The notes beneath the pieces are model-generated. The model was not told where the DNA came from and made no database searches. It saw nothing but the letters and a program-made list of their open reading frames with translations. The position numbers were made by a program, and so were the translations under genes. A DNA stretch of 64,000 nt from Tanypteryx hageni (taxonomy: Eukaryota > Arthropoda > Insecta > Odonata > Petaluridae): NCBI GenBank assembly GCA_028673005.1, contig CM054120.1, forward strand, positions 57,410,057-57,474,056, in the 5' to 3' direction. This document shows positions 1 through 10,939 of this stretch, piece after piece. Within the stretch, counting starts at the first letter, position 1. Each line of letters opens with the position of its first letter.

Positions 1-361
1 ATCCAAGTATTGTTCTCAGAAAATCTTCGATGATCTCACCAACATGAGCCAACTCAGTCCATGATTTCACAAAACTCAACACATTCTAGTCTAATGTTCT
101 GCAACCCATTTTATTGGACATAAATCCACATCTCAAACTTAATCGCTACTAACTATGTTGTTGTAGCTGAAAGTGTAATAAATTCGGCAATAAAGTATCG
201 ATTTTCATTAAAAAGTTCTTTCTTAGATAGTAGCTTGAGAGTAATGAAACAGTGATATATATAAAAAAAACACTTGTATAAGATCAATTTTTAGTTGAAA
301 AAATCATGGTCGACTTAGACACCAAGTTGTCTTGTCATCTTGTATACTGGCATATACAATA

Positions 362-1100
362 CAGCCTTCCCTCGTTTTATGAACTTCCGTTTTATGAGAT
401 TTTGCTTATACGAACTGAGCAATTTCATGCCTATTTTTCGATTTGCGAACAAATTTTCGCTTATACGAGTTCGTTGGGTTTGCATGAAAATCCTATTTTT
501 CAAATATTGAATAAATTTTTGCTTATATGTGCTCTATCTGCTTTGGGAAAGTTCAGGAAAGCTAGGTAAAGTTTGTCAGATTGGATCACCCTGTTCCAAA
601 TAAGAATCATCATCTCGGTCTCAGTAGGTGCATTGCTGTTCTTTGTGAAATTCAGTTCACTGAGTGGTGTGCATTTTTATCTTTTAAATCAAGATATATT
701 TTTGTGAATCATGGCCCCTAAACATGCCAGCCTTTCAGGTATTGCAAGTGGTAAAGTGAAATAAGAGAGAAGGGCTTAAAGCGTAGCCCAGAAGCTAAAT
801 ATTATTCAAAGATTGGAGAAAGGTGAGCACCACATACAACCTATTGTAGGCTAACATAGGCTAATCATGCTAATATATAGAGTAATATATCATAGGCTAA
901 TGACTAAAAATGGCATTTATATACATTAGTATATATCATTATTCATGTTTTCCTCTCAATTTGGCATCATTTTGTAATGTTTTTAAGTGAATTGTGGGAT
1001 ATTTTCTTAATTTTGACCTTTGGAACCAATTTAAAATTTTTACATAGGAAGTAAAGAGTTTTCGTGGAACGATTTAAGTTCATAAAATGAGGTAAGGCTG
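362..1100. mobile_element. Tc1/mariner/pogo-type MITE (739 bp)
   Basis: The ends are inverted repeats: left CAGCCTTCCCTCGTTTTATG, and the right end read on the minus strand CAGCCTTACCTCATTTTATG. Each end is flanked by TA (360-361 and 1101-1102), the target duplication of IS630/Tc1/mariner elements. No transposase is recognisable inside, so it is non-autonomous. The short open frame over 306-569 crosses the left end and is not a gene. Confidence 0.75.
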
Positions 1101-1444
1101 TATTTTATTTCAGAATAAATTATTTTTGAAAAATTGATTTGCTATAATTCCTGTAAATTTTTAATCTTTATGAAATTCCCAGTCTATAACACTCATACTG
1201 CCTATATTTGACGAGGATTTCCTCCAGCCCCTCCCCCCACCCTTCCTCCCCCTGTCCTTTAATAATCCTTGCTATTATGCCTGCATATTTTTAATCTTTA
1301 TGAAATTTCCTGTCATTAGATATCCCTGTTATGTATATTTCTGAAAGTTTTCCTCTCCCCCGCTAATGATAGGGTCGCCAAAATAAAACAAGTGGATTAA
1401 AAGAAAACAGTAAAAATTGGACAAAACATCTTTCATTTGATGTA

Positions 1445-2126
1445 CAGGCACTCCCTGGGCTACATAAGCCTCAACTCATGTAAACCCGCACTTACATGAG
1501 TGGTCCCATAAATTACTAAAAAAATTTCGTTGTTTACTTTGAAGTTTACGTTAGCGATTTTCATAAGCAAGAGGGAACTAAATATGTGCACAGAGGATGA
1601 ACGCAAGGCATGAGTTGTAATGCAGTGGTTCCACTATGCTACCCAGCCACTGTTGTCAATCTAGCAAATTTTTAGCTATATCTAGGGACTTTGGATTCAA
1701 AATAGTGCCTATAAAAAGGCCACAACTACTACCTACAAATCTAGCAAATCAATTTAACAATCTACCTAATTTTAGCGACTGGCTATAATTGCAGTCTATA
1801 TCTGCACTCATACAAATACAAAAATAAATTACATTATAATATTAACATAGTAACAATAAAGGATGGTATTTTATTTTCATCTGATGCTATACAACAACAC
1901 ACATCTACAAGTAGCAGCAATAATTCCCCTAGCTAAAACATGATTTATATATCGGCCTTTCAATTATTCTTCAGAAGTAAATACAACTGTTAGTTTTTCA
2001 TTATATGTGCAATTTCCCCACCTCTATTGTTCTGTGTACTATCCGTAGTAATTTCTGATTTATGCAAATTTCGAGTTACGTAACCGGTGCCGGAACGCAT
2101 TCCTTACATAACCCGGGGAGTGCCTG
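1445..2126. mobile_element. Tc1/mariner/pogo-type MITE (682 bp)
   Basis: Left end CAGGCACTCCCTGGGCTACA; the right end on the minus strand reads CAGGCACTCCCCGGGTTATG. TA flanks both ends (1443-1444 and 2127-2128). The CAGGCA-TCCCNGGGTTA type of terminus is common in pogo/Tigger-like MITEs. No coding capacity is recognised. Confidence 0.75.
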
Positions 2127-2375
2127 TAATATATTTTGAATAGGGTGAGTTTTATGGGATGGAAAAGAGATTTTTTTGAGCAGACAATGACTACAACCAG
2201 AAGATGGCTTATTTTTACTGGGAGGAGCTGGTTGTTGAAATGCCACACATGAGAGTCTATTCCATATTATTAAAATACACTTACAAGGATAAGATCTCAT
2301 TAATGAATTGATTTCATTTTGAAAACTGTCCAATTAATGAATTAGCCTGCTAAAAGTCTTTGGGAAATTGAAGTA

Positions 2376-2561
2376 AAGTCAAACCCCAATTTAGAACCCC
2401 CCATATAGTATCACCCCCACATACTGCCCATGAATCGTTATGAACAGAAGCTCCATTTTATGATTACAGAGAGAAAGCATATACCTCGATTTACCACCAT
2501 CTCTGCTTTAATACCAATGTCAGTGATGGAAAAACAGTGGTGCTAAATCGAGGTTTGACTG
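2376..2561. mobile_element. Small Tigger-like MITE (186 bp)
   Basis: The termini AAGTCAAACCCCAATTTAG (left) and CAGTCAAACCTCGATTTAGC (right, minus strand) are imperfect inverted repeats. The left end is preceded by TA at 2374-2375; the right flank is CA, probably a decayed TA. The terminus CAGTCAAAC is shared with the transposase-bearing element at 40524-42759, so that lineage may have mobilised it. Confidence 0.6.
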
Positions 2562-3290
2562 CATCTCCAATGAAACCTTGGCAATACAAAATTACTTAAT
2601 ACAAAATGAATTTTTATAAGAAGTTTTCTTCAGCCCTCTGTGAAAACAAAGGTATATATTGCTTGTTATAATAATGTCACTATTACAAACCATGAAAATT
2701 GAAGTCCCTTGGATTTGGTACTAATTCGACTATACCGTACTACAAATTTATTGTAAATATCAACACACTAAAGTAATAGCTAGATAATATCTTTATGGAA
2801 GGAACTTAAATATTAAACTTTTGCATCAACACATCAATGAATTAAGAAATAATTTCAAAATCATGCACTAGCTTCAATGCAACACTTTATTTTTAAATAA
2901 GTACCTACTTATTTCTTTGGAAATGATGCATTCATTGCCATGCAGTTAGAGAGATGGAAATAAAAATGATTGGGATATGATTCTTTACAAGCAAAATTCA
3001 GATACAAACAAACCTGATAATTTTTCATGCAATTCTCACAACCACACAAAATACAAAAACCATAACATTGATCCTATAAGCCTACCTATAAATATGATGA
3101 AAAACTAGCTTGCGTCAAATGAATGAGTGTAGCTGATTATTTTCAGGAATCTTATTTTACTTACATAAAGGTAGCAATCCACAATTTCTATTCACATGTT
3201 CTAGAAATCTGACATTTTTAAACATGTCACTGCCCATATTTCTCAGGCCAAGTAGCATAAATCAAAACAATCTCTATATTACATCATATA
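2562..3290. other. No feature recognised
   Basis: AT-rich sequence between two MITEs, copied in the right arm (21524-22252). I see no coding frame, RNA gene or repeat terminus here. Confidence 0.5.
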
Positions 3291-3659
3291 CAGGGTGTTC
3301 CTAAATTATACTAACAAAATGATTGAAATTGTAAGGTGGCATGTCCGATGTGCAAAACACCAGGTCCCTGTGTCTGGAGCAGTTTCCTGTTCGAGCTACG
3401 ATGTGAGAATTCTCGTCCCTAAGCACCTGGTGTTAAGGCAAATCTTGTGCTTTGCATGTGACCTGTGATGCACTGCCTCAGTGTACAGTGAAATGTTTTG
3501 CTCACTCTGTATATTTAGTATTGCTTGTAAGCATGAGTGTATGGATTGCAAATGGTGCATTAGGTGCCATGTGTTTCTGTCGAGTTAGAAGAAAAAAAAA
3601 TTGTAACTTGCCACCCTACAACACCTATCATTTGGTTGGTATAATTTAGGAACACCCTG
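3291..3659. mobile_element. Mariner-type MITE (369 bp)
   Basis: The left end begins CAGGGTGTTCCTAAATTATA, and the right end on the minus strand begins with the same 20 bases. The inverted repeats stay similar for about 50 bp. TA flanks both ends (3289-3290 and 3660-3661). The terminus CAGGGTGTTCC is also that of the mariner at 9387, so this is plausibly a derivative of a related mariner. Its right flank runs straight into the (TA)n tract. Confidence 0.8.

Positions 3660-3661
<2 letters not shown>

Positions 3662-3702
<41 letters not shown>
3662..3702. repeat. (TA)n microsatellite
   Basis: About 20 uninterrupted TA units separate the mariner MITE from the truncated 5' end of the LINE. The copy at 21112-21152 has exactly the same length. 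Confidence 0.95.
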
Positions 3703-3705
<3 letters not shown>

Positions 3706-6180
3706 GTAAACTGCATAATAATGGGAGATTGGAACAGCATAGTCGGAGAAGGACAGGAAGAAAATGTTGTCGGGCAATACGGACTTGGGAAGAGAAATCG
3801 AGGAGGGGAGAAACTCGTAGAATTCTGCATCAATAATGACCTTGTAGTGACTAATACATGGTTCAAAAACCATAAACGAAGGTTATACACATGGAAAAGC
3901 CCAGGAGATAGAATGAGATGCCAAATAGATTACATCCTTGTAAAACAAAGATTTAGGAACAGCATAAAGAACGCCAAGGTATTGCAAGGAGCAGACATTG
4001 ATTCAGATCACAGCCTTCTAATACTTGACGTGAGTACAAAGCTCAAACAAATAAGAAAAACGAGAAGAGAAAGACAGACCTGGGACCTAGAAAAACTGAA
4101 AGAAAGGCAGGATGTAGTCAGCATGAAGTTGGAAGATAACCTAAGAAAGTTGGAAAACAAACCGAAGACCGTCGATATAGAATGGGATGAAATTAAAACC
4201 AGTATCAAGGAAACCTTGGATAAAGAGATTGGAAAACAAGAGAAGAAAATCAGAAAACCATGGATCACGAAGGAAATGCTGGAGAAAATGGATGAGAGAC
4301 GAAAATGGAAAAACGTTAACAGTGAAGAAGGTAGAGCCAACTATAGGCGTATAAACAATGAGTTGAGAAGGGTAACAGATAAAGCTAGAGAAAATTGGCT
4401 AAAAGGAAAATGTGATGAAATAGAACAAATGGAGAAATTAGGACGGTACGATATGATGTACGCTAGGGCACTGGAATTAGAAGATAAGAAGTCTAATGGA
4501 ATTTGTGGTAAAGGAATTATGAATACGGATGGGAAGATAGTCTCAGAAACAAAGGATGTAGCACAGGTATGGGAAGAATACATTAAGGAATTATACAGCA
4601 AACAGACAGGAGCGGCAAAAATAGAACTGGAAAATGAGGAAAACATTGAAGAAGACAACTTAGGACCAAGTATTATGGAGAGCGAAGTAGAAAAAGCGAT
4701 AGTGGAACTTAAGAAGGGGAAAGCCACGGGCAGCGATGGAATACCGGCTGAGATACTTCAAGTCATAGGATCAGAAGGACTAAAAGCGATCACGAAATTA
4801 ATTAATAAGATTTACGACACGGGAGAGTGGCCTCAGGATTTCCTAGAAGTAACAATGATCCCTCTAAAGAAGAAGCCAAAGGCAATGCAGTGTAAAGATT
4901 ACAGAACTATAAGCCTTCTGTCACACACATCCAAGATCATCACGAGGATTCTTAATAAAAGGCTGGAGAAAAAGGCAGAAGAAATAATAGGGGAAGATCA
5001 ATTCGGTTTCAGAAAAGGACGAGGAACTAGAGATGCTATAGGAGTAGTTAGAATCATATCAGAAAGGGCAATAGAATACAGTCAAGATATCTGCGCATGT
5101 TTCGTAGACTGGCAGAAGGCCTTTGATAGAGTAAATTGGGTAAAGTTGATGAAGATATTAAAGGATATAGGTGTAGACTGGAAAGACAGGAGACTGATTA
5201 GGAATCTATATGAGAATCAAGTTGTAAAGGTCAGGTTTGAGAATGTGGACACCTGCGGAATAAATATCGGTAGAGGAGTAAGACAAGGCTGCTGCCTATC
5301 GCCAACCCTATTCAATATATATGGAGAAAGTCTAATGCAAGAAGCTTTAGAAGGCACAGGGGATTTCAAAATTGGAGGAAGGATTATAAGAACAGTAAAA
5401 TACGCAGATGATCAAGTACTTCTAGCAAGAAAGGAAGAGGAGCTACAAAAAATGATAAATAGACTAGTGATAACAGGTAGAAAATACGGTATGGAAATAA
5501 ATACAGAAAAATCCAAGGTCATTCGAATATCGGGTAAAGAAGAGAATCTGAACATAACTATTGGGGGAAAGCCATTAGAACAAGTTTCAGAATATAAATA
5601 CCTTGGAAGTATCATAACACGAGAGGCAAAATGTACGGATGAGATCAAAACTAGAATAGGAAAAGCAAAAGCGGCTTTCAGGAGAAAGAAACAACTACTT
5701 ACAGGGAATATAAGGGAAGATATCCGCAAGAAGTTGATAAAATGCTACGTATGGAGTATAGCATTGTATGGGGCAGAAACATGGACGCTAAGGAAAAATG
5801 ACATCAAATACTTGGAAAGCTTTGAAATGTGGACTTGGAGGAGAATGCTGAAGATAAAATGGACAGATAGGATGAAAAACGATGAAGTGCTACGAAGAAT
5901 AGGAGAGAAGCGAATGATTATACAGACTATCAGAAAGAGGAAGGCTAACTGGGTTGGACATTACCTGAGGAGAGAGAGTATGATTAAAGACGTGTTAGAA
6001 GGAAAACTAGATGGGAAAAGGGAAAGAGGTAGGAAAAGGTTTCAGCTGATAGACGATTTGAAAGGGAAAGAGAGTTATCAAGATATAAAGAGGACAGCGG
6101 AAAATAGGAGTATATGGAGAACCAGGTTTAACCATGAATAATCACGGACCTGTCTACGGACAGACTACCTATGATGATGA

Positions 6181-6181
<1 letters not shown>
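3703..6181 (+). mobile_element. 5'-truncated APE-type LINE, RTE-like
   Basis: Non-LTR retrotransposon fragment. It starts abruptly in the middle of the endonuclease domain, directly after (TA)n, and runs through the full reverse transcriptase and C-terminal region to a short 3' UTR (6142-6165). It ends in a GATGAT-type tail that merges into (TA)n at 6182. Simple-repeat 3' tails and the domain layout suit the RTE-like group, but the clade is not resolved. Only the first 1.6 kb is present in the inverted copy. Confidence 0.9.
3721..6141 (+). CDS. LINE endonuclease (C-terminal part) and reverse transcriptase
   Basis: An 806-codon open frame without a stop. The frame is open upstream of the chosen ATG, so this methionine is internal to a longer ancestral protein. 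Residues 1-110 are the C-terminal half of an APE endonuclease (MGDWNSIVGE start; DYILV and SDHSLL near residues 70-97). Residues ~310-600 are the reverse transcriptase. Motif A is FVDWQKAFDRVNW near 462, motif B GVRQGCCLSPTLFN near 519, and motif C YADD near 561, so all three catalytic aspartates are present. The C-terminal region holds LYGAETWTLRK and RRMLKIKWTD blocks typical of this LINE type. It would act in target-primed reverse transcription. Lacking its 5' part it is not autonomous, but the open frame says the insertion is young. Proteins like this are often labelled endonuclease-reverse transcriptase. Confidence 0.9.
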   Translation: MGDWNSIVGEGQEENVVGQYGLGKRNRGGEKLVEFCINNDLVVTNTWFKNHKRRLYTWKSPGDRMRCQIDYILVKQRFRNSIKNAKVLQGADIDSDHSLLILDVSTKLKQIRKTRRERQTWDLEKLKERQDVVSMKLEDNLRKLENKPKTVDIEWDEIKTSIKETLDKEIGKQEKKIRKPWITKEMLEKMDERRKWKNVNSEEGRANYRRINNELRRVTDKARENWLKGKCDEIEQMEKLGRYDMMYARALELEDKKSNGICGKGIMNTDGKIVSETKDVAQVWEEYIKELYSKQTGAAKIELENEENIEEDNLGPSIMESEVEKAIVELKKGKATGSDGIPAEILQVIGSEGLKAITKLINKIYDTGEWPQDFLEVTMIPLKKKPKAMQCKDYRTISLLSHTSKIITRILNKRLEKKAEEIIGEDQFGFRKGRGTRDAIGVVRIISERAIEYSQDICACFVDWQKAFDRVNWVKLMKILKDIGVDWKDRRLIRNLYENQVVKVRFENVDTCGINIGRGVRQGCCLSPTLFNIYGESLMQEALEGTGDFKIGGRIIRTVKYADDQVLLARKEEELQKMINRLVITGRKYGMEINTEKSKVIRISGKEENLNITIGGKPLEQVSEYKYLGSIITREAKCTDEIKTRIGKAKAAFRRKKQLLTGNIREDIRKKLIKCYVWSIALYGAETWTLRKNDIKYLESFEMWTWRRMLKIKWTDRMKNDEVLRRIGEKRMIIQTIRKRKANWVGHYLRRESMIKDVLEGKLDGKRERGRKRFQLIDDLKGKESYQDIKRTAENRSIWRTRFNHE

Positions 6182-6213
<32 letters not shown>
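6182..6213. repeat. (TA)n at the LINE 3' tail
   Basis: About 15 TA units follow GATGATGATGA at the 3' end of the LINE. Together with the (TA)n at 3662 they bracket the element, so the target was probably a (TA)n tract and any target-site duplication is hidden in it. Confidence 0.85.
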
Positions 6214-6218
<5 letters not shown>

Positions 6219-7711
6219 TATAATGAAGTTAATTTAATAAGAACCAGTGTGGTCACAAAATAATGCATCATTATATTTCGAACATTTATTAAAAGTAATA
6301 AAAGCATCATACCTTATGTTTATATTTCCCAAAATTAGCTTGCTATCAGAAATTTTAATTATACACATCCATTTGATTTTCGAAATGTAACTGGAGGGAG
6401 GGAAATATTGTATAACATGAAGTCTGTTGCGGCAGAAATTTTGTTACTGAGTGAAATAATGCCATCTAGGAAAGGAAAAAGTCATAATACCCCCTATTAT
6501 CTGAGCAGTTTGCATTTAATGTGATTTAATCCCTAAGTACAAAGTAAGATAAAGTATACATTTCCTTACTTCTCATGGGAAAATTGTGGTGAGTCACATG
6601 AATGTGGATATCCTGGGTTTGGCTGCCATCTGTGAGAAAAAATGGGAAAATAAATTAAATATTATATAAAATAATTACCAAAGGAATTTGGTATAAAATA
6701 TAAGATCATTTCAATTAAAAATACTAATCAACAAGTGTGTTTGGAAAAAACAACCAAATTATAAAGTGTTAATAAAAATATTGTAGTAAGTTATATTATT
6801 GACATATATAAAATTAACTTTAGCAATTACTTATCATGAAACAAAATATTATTAAACAAAGGAAATTTTTTAAAAGAAACTTTCTTAGCACTAATGACAC
6901 ACAAAAAGAGATTGTGTGGCAGAAATAAGTATAAATTCTTCTTCCATAATACATAAAAAAGTTAATTAGCATTTTTACAGAGATAGCAAAAAGAGAAAGT
7001 ATCTAACTTGGTTACTAATCAACATTATGCAAAAAATAAAAAACATGCATACTCACCATCACTCCAGCAATACTTGCCGAAAGAGATACTATCCAAACTT
7101 CAAAGGAATAAAGAAGTGAAGTCTCAAAACATGCAGCACAAAAGTTGTTGCTTGGCAGTAGTTAGCTGATTAGCATATATTAGCTGTCACATTACACAAC
7201 TTTAACAATTTAAAACAAACATATTAACGTTTGTGAAAACTTGTGCGTTAAGCAAAAACGCTTTAAGCCGGGACAATTTACCCATTAAAAATAATGGAAA
7301 AGGAGTGGGTTGCATTTTTGGCTGTCATTTCACACCATTATTTTGTTTTAATATTGTTATTTTCATGTATACAGTATGTGTTTCCATGTGTAGAAGTATA
7401 TGTTAGTATGCTTGTATGTATGTATTACGAAGTATTCAGTATTAGCTATTTTTTGTTTGCACTGATATCACTTTGCACATGCTTTCCACTCATCATAAGG
7501 TATAATAATGTTTACAATAGAACAAAAATCACTAACCACACAAAATGACTACATGCATATTTCATATGCATATTTCTATCTTTCGTGATTCATTTTTTTA
7601 CATGTGAATCGCATAGTGCATTCAGCAGGAGGATAGTTCTGAGGCTTAAAGATAAAAGACTCCCACTGCCATATTGTGTGTGTGCATGTCCATATATAAG
7701 TGTGCACGGTA
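6214..7711. other. AT-rich spacer, nothing recognised
   Basis: This 1.5 kb lies between the LINE tail and the next MITE. Short open frames such as 7294-7548 have no recognisable domain and the composition of non-coding DNA. Confidence 0.5.
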
Positions 7712-7892
7712 CAGTATTCCCACCTTTTACAATTTTACACCAACTTACACCACTCCGCAAAATAGTCCGCCACCCAATTTTTTGCATGCTATTGCGGGGA
7801 TGGGTGCTTTATAAGAAAAATTGTGCCTAAAAAATAAATCATGTTATTATGAAAATGCGCTATGTGGGTGCATGTTATACGGGTAGTTACTG
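7712..7892. mobile_element. Tc1/mariner-type MITE (181 bp)
   Basis: Left end CAGTATTCCCACC and right end (minus strand) CAGTAACTACCCG form short imperfect inverted repeats, each flanked by TA (7710-7711 and 7893-7894). No coding capacity. Confidence 0.5.
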
Positions 7893-9386
7893 TATTCACT
7901 TGTGACCAAAATCCTTTAAGTGTGCCATTACTTTAAAGAAGATATATTTTCACATATTTGCTGCACTCAATGCACATAACTCGACTACATGTTGTACCAT
8001 CTAGATAAAGTGCTAAAAGTACTGACACGTGCAAAATATGAGGAAAAAGGGTACATAATATTTTCAAAATGTCGTGCATTAAAATATGAAGTAAATGCAC
8101 TTTATGAGCAGGAGTGGCATCTTACAAAAATTTTAGTGTGATTCATAAGGAATTGTTATTTGGTAAATAATTTCATTTAATTCATTTGTTCTGTTACTCT
8201 TCTAATGTAGAGTTGCATACTAAATTTTTTAAACTGACTCCACTTGTTAATTTAGCTCTTGACCACTGCTCTAGGAAAACACTTTTAAGTTAATATTAAG
8301 GAAATGGCGGAGATAGAAAAATGTCATTTGATAATATGTGTATTTTGAAGATTTTAGGAAAAAATGTAGCTTCTCCGGTTTTCTTAGATATATACATGAA
8401 ACTAATTCAAATAATAATTTCATAATAAATTCCCCAAGTAAGAGATAAGAAAAAGAAAGAACCCCTAAATCAATGCCAAAATTGATTTTTAAAATGACTA
8501 TGCCTACGTCATTTACATGATAATCATAATAAAGATAAAGGAAGAGGACAGGCATTTTGTAAATTAGATAGGCATCTTTAGTTTTCCAAAAAATATTTTA
8601 GCATTGACTTAGGAAGTGTAGCATAAAAACTACTCACATGAATGTGAAACTTAAGCATTGCACATTGCTTGTTTGGTCTACATTGCCAAATACCCCATAC
8701 TCATTGTGAAATATTACAATAGATTATGTTTTGTTGGAGCATGTTTTATGGTTGATGGATACAATATGTTGTTTGGTGTGCACTTAATAGCCACATGGAA
8801 CTCAAAAAGGAGATAACTTCATTTTAATTGGCTATTTTACAGCTGGCCATTATAGCTTGAGCTGTGAAAACCAAGACAAATTAGAGAGGAGGAACCATTC
8901 CTTAGATCCCTTCTTATGTTATTTGTCAGTCTCCTAACCTGATTTATACCAGAGCTCAAATTGAACATTGGCTACTGAAGTGCGTTGGATTGCAGATTTT
9001 TTTACTCTAAATAACAATATGTACAGATTCGCACACTGAAATGTTTTTTATAAAAAGTTTGTTTCAATATCTCAGGCATCTTATATGTCAGTGAATAGTA
9101 AAGCCACAAAATATGTTAAATTTATATTCAAAGCATTGCCACTAATTTCATCATTATATTCATAATTTTATAATAATATTTTATTATATTTATTATATTT
9201 ATTTATTTATTTATATTTTGGGCTTAAAGATTAAATTTAAATGCATTAATTGAACTACAAATAAATAATAATGAACTTAGCTGATAGACTTGCATCAAAA
9301 GGCATATAAAACTATTTTCATTACACAGGACGTTCAAAAAATATCTACTCAACACCTATATGAAGGCAATAACTTTAAAAAAAGTA
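7893..9386. other. AT-rich spacer, nothing recognised
   Basis: No coding frame or repeat end seen, apart from low-complexity TTTAT-rich sequence near 9175-9225. Confidence 0.5.
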
Positions 9387-10360
9387 CAGGGTGTTCCTTT
9401 AAAACCTCCTACATTTCAATCCAACACTGTGGAAAAATGTAAAATCTAAATGAATACCAATTTGTGGTATACGAAAAAGTAACTCAGAGAATTTTATTGT
9501 GACACAAAGAGTTTGTGTAACAATTGCTAAATTAGTAAACTTCAATATGGGACCCATTGATTGTACGAATAATATCAAATCTTACTTGATTTCTTGCCAT
9601 GTTCGGGGTTAGTGAGGCACATCACTGATGCAGGCTTGTAACGCTGAAAGGTCAGGCACACAGCTAGCATACACTTGGTCCTTTATGTACCCCCATAAAA
9701 AAAATCCAGCTAAGTGATATCCAGCGAACGTGGGGGCCAAGGGATTTGTCCATCGTGCCCAATCCAATGATTCGGGAAGGTTGCTGAGAGAGATTCTCGA
9801 ATGTGCAACTGCAGTATGAGGGAGCTCCATCCTGTTGGTAGATGATATTCGACTGCAAAACCACTAACTGAGGGTACACAAACAGTTCCAACATGTCAAG
9901 GAAAATGACACTCTTTATAGAGGCTTCCGTTAAAAATGGACCAATAATTCTGTCCTTCATTAAGCCACACCAGATGTTCACTTTAGGACTATCTCGGACC
10001 ACCTCTGTGGATGTGAGGATTATCCGAGCCCAAAAGACATGCGTTGTGCTGATTAACTTTTCCTGACTGGTGAAACGTTGCCTCGTCTGAAAACAAGATG
10101 CTTGGAAGGAAGCCAGGATCGTCATCAATCTGATTCAGCATCTCAATAGCAAAGTCTCGTCGCCAAGGCATATCATCCAGCTTCAGTTCCTGGATAATCT
10201 GCACTTTAGATGCAAACAAATGCAGTCACTTGTTCAATACTCTGTGCACTGTCGTACATGGTACAATCAGTTCTCTCGATGCTTGACGGATGGATTTTGT
10301 TGGGCTTTTCTGGAACGCACTGCAAATTTCTTTGACTTTCTCTTTGGAAACATGCCAATG
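9387..10360 (-). pseudogene. Mariner-like transposase, N-terminally truncated, decayed
   Basis: Minus-strand mariner element. Its 3' terminal repeat CAGGGTGTTCCTTTAAAACC starts at 9387 after TA (9385-9386). The conceptual protein runs from HVSKEKVKEICSAFQKSP (second helix-turn-helix of the DNA-binding region) through LFSDEATFH (first catalytic Asp) and RDSPKVNIWCGLM to QQDGAPSYC (second Asp) and the FFLWGYIKDQVYA region. The third Asp region is garbled. There is an internal TGA where arginine is expected (VLNK*LHLF), a frameshift after PHIHRGG and further frame changes past QQDGAP. The N-terminal ~40 residues are missing at 10360. It is a dead copy, but also the parent or partner of the copy at 18853-19492. 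Confidence 0.88.
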
Positions 10361-10574
10361 AAATTTTGAAGCACATTCCTTAATGTAAATTCAATAACTC
10401 AGAATCGATGTATAATTACATTATTCACTTATCCAGTATTTGATGGAGTCACCAAATTATTTTGAAATACTAAAAATTAATTTGAAATTGAATGGTTTGT
10501 GTCAAACATGCAAAAGCATAAAATCATTTTATAATGAGAACAATACAATCAGAAATTATTCGATATCTTTCTGA

Positions 10575-10705
10575 GAAAAAATGGGTTACAGGACGTTTGG
10601 TCCAATGACATTTCATCCCAAGACCTTTCGTTTAAGGACATTTCAACCAAAACTATTTTCATTCAACTGTTTTTTCCGTAAGTTTTTCTATCTAAAGGCA
10701 CTTTG
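10575..10705. repeat. Degenerate short direct repeats (GGACATTTC type)
   Basis: Irregularly spaced variants of GGACNTTTNGTCCAA occur here (GGACGTTTGGTCCAATGACA, then AAGACCTTTCG and AAGGACATTTC). Related strings occur near 47400-47470. The pattern looks like a decayed minisatellite or the internal repeats of a DNA transposon; the family is not identified. Confidence 0.4.
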
Positions 10706-10802
10706 TCAAATTTTTAGCATTTTTTAAATCTGCCTAACAATCATTTTGGTAACCCTAGCATAAGCAGGAAGTTGGGAGGGGGAATAGGCAAGTTCTACAT
10801 AC

Positions 10803-10939
10803 TTGAAAAGTGAACAAAGAAGCATCCAATTCTGGACATGGCCACAAGGTGGGCTTCCACTTTTCAAATGAATAAGTGCTTTTTGAACTTCAAGAAGTAG
10901 TTCAACATCTTGGGATGGTGTCCCCAGATCTGTATCTCT
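10803..10939 (-). CDS. Candidate host-gene exon (137 nt), unidentified
   Basis: On the minus strand an open frame (10724-11014) contains a well-formed 3' splice site: a pyrimidine run CCCCTTTCTTTCAG ending at 10940. After 137 nt it reaches a GTATGT 5' splice site at 10802-10797. The in-frame peptide begins RDTDLGTPSQDVELLLEV and includes KSGSPPCGHVQNWMLLC. It has the mixed, non-repetitive composition of a folded host protein and resembles no transposase I know. Neighbouring exons are not found and the family is not recognised. It could also be a chance frame or a fragment captured by a transposon. Confidence 0.3.

Larger units (their letters stand above)
1..5324 (+). repeat. Left arm of giant inverted duplication
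   Basis: This segment is repeated as its reverse complement at 19490-24813. Base 1 pairs with 24813 and base 5324 with 19490; the coordinate sum stays 24814 at every landmark compared (306, 2060, 3452, 3721 and 5324), so there is no net indel over 5.3 kb. The open frames read from both arms are identical. The arm reaches the window edge and may continue upstream. It contains four MITEs, a (TA)n tract and the first two thirds of a truncated LINE. Confidence 0.97.

Noticed and set aside
306..569. 87-codon ORF, duplicated at 24245-24508
   Set aside because: Crosses the end of a MITE; it is duplicated only because it lies in the inverted arms.
3585..3890. ORF with a long Tyr-Ile repeat
   Set aside because: It is the translation of the (TA)n microsatellite and antisense LINE, not a protein gene.
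4008..5729. Minus-strand ORFs of 105-128 codons across the LINE
   Set aside because: Antisense shadows of the reverse transcriptase frame; Ser/Phe/Leu-rich as expected from A-rich sense codons.
7201..7290. TTAACG/TTAAGC-rich stretch as a possible repeat terminus
   Set aside because: No partner end or target duplication could be found.
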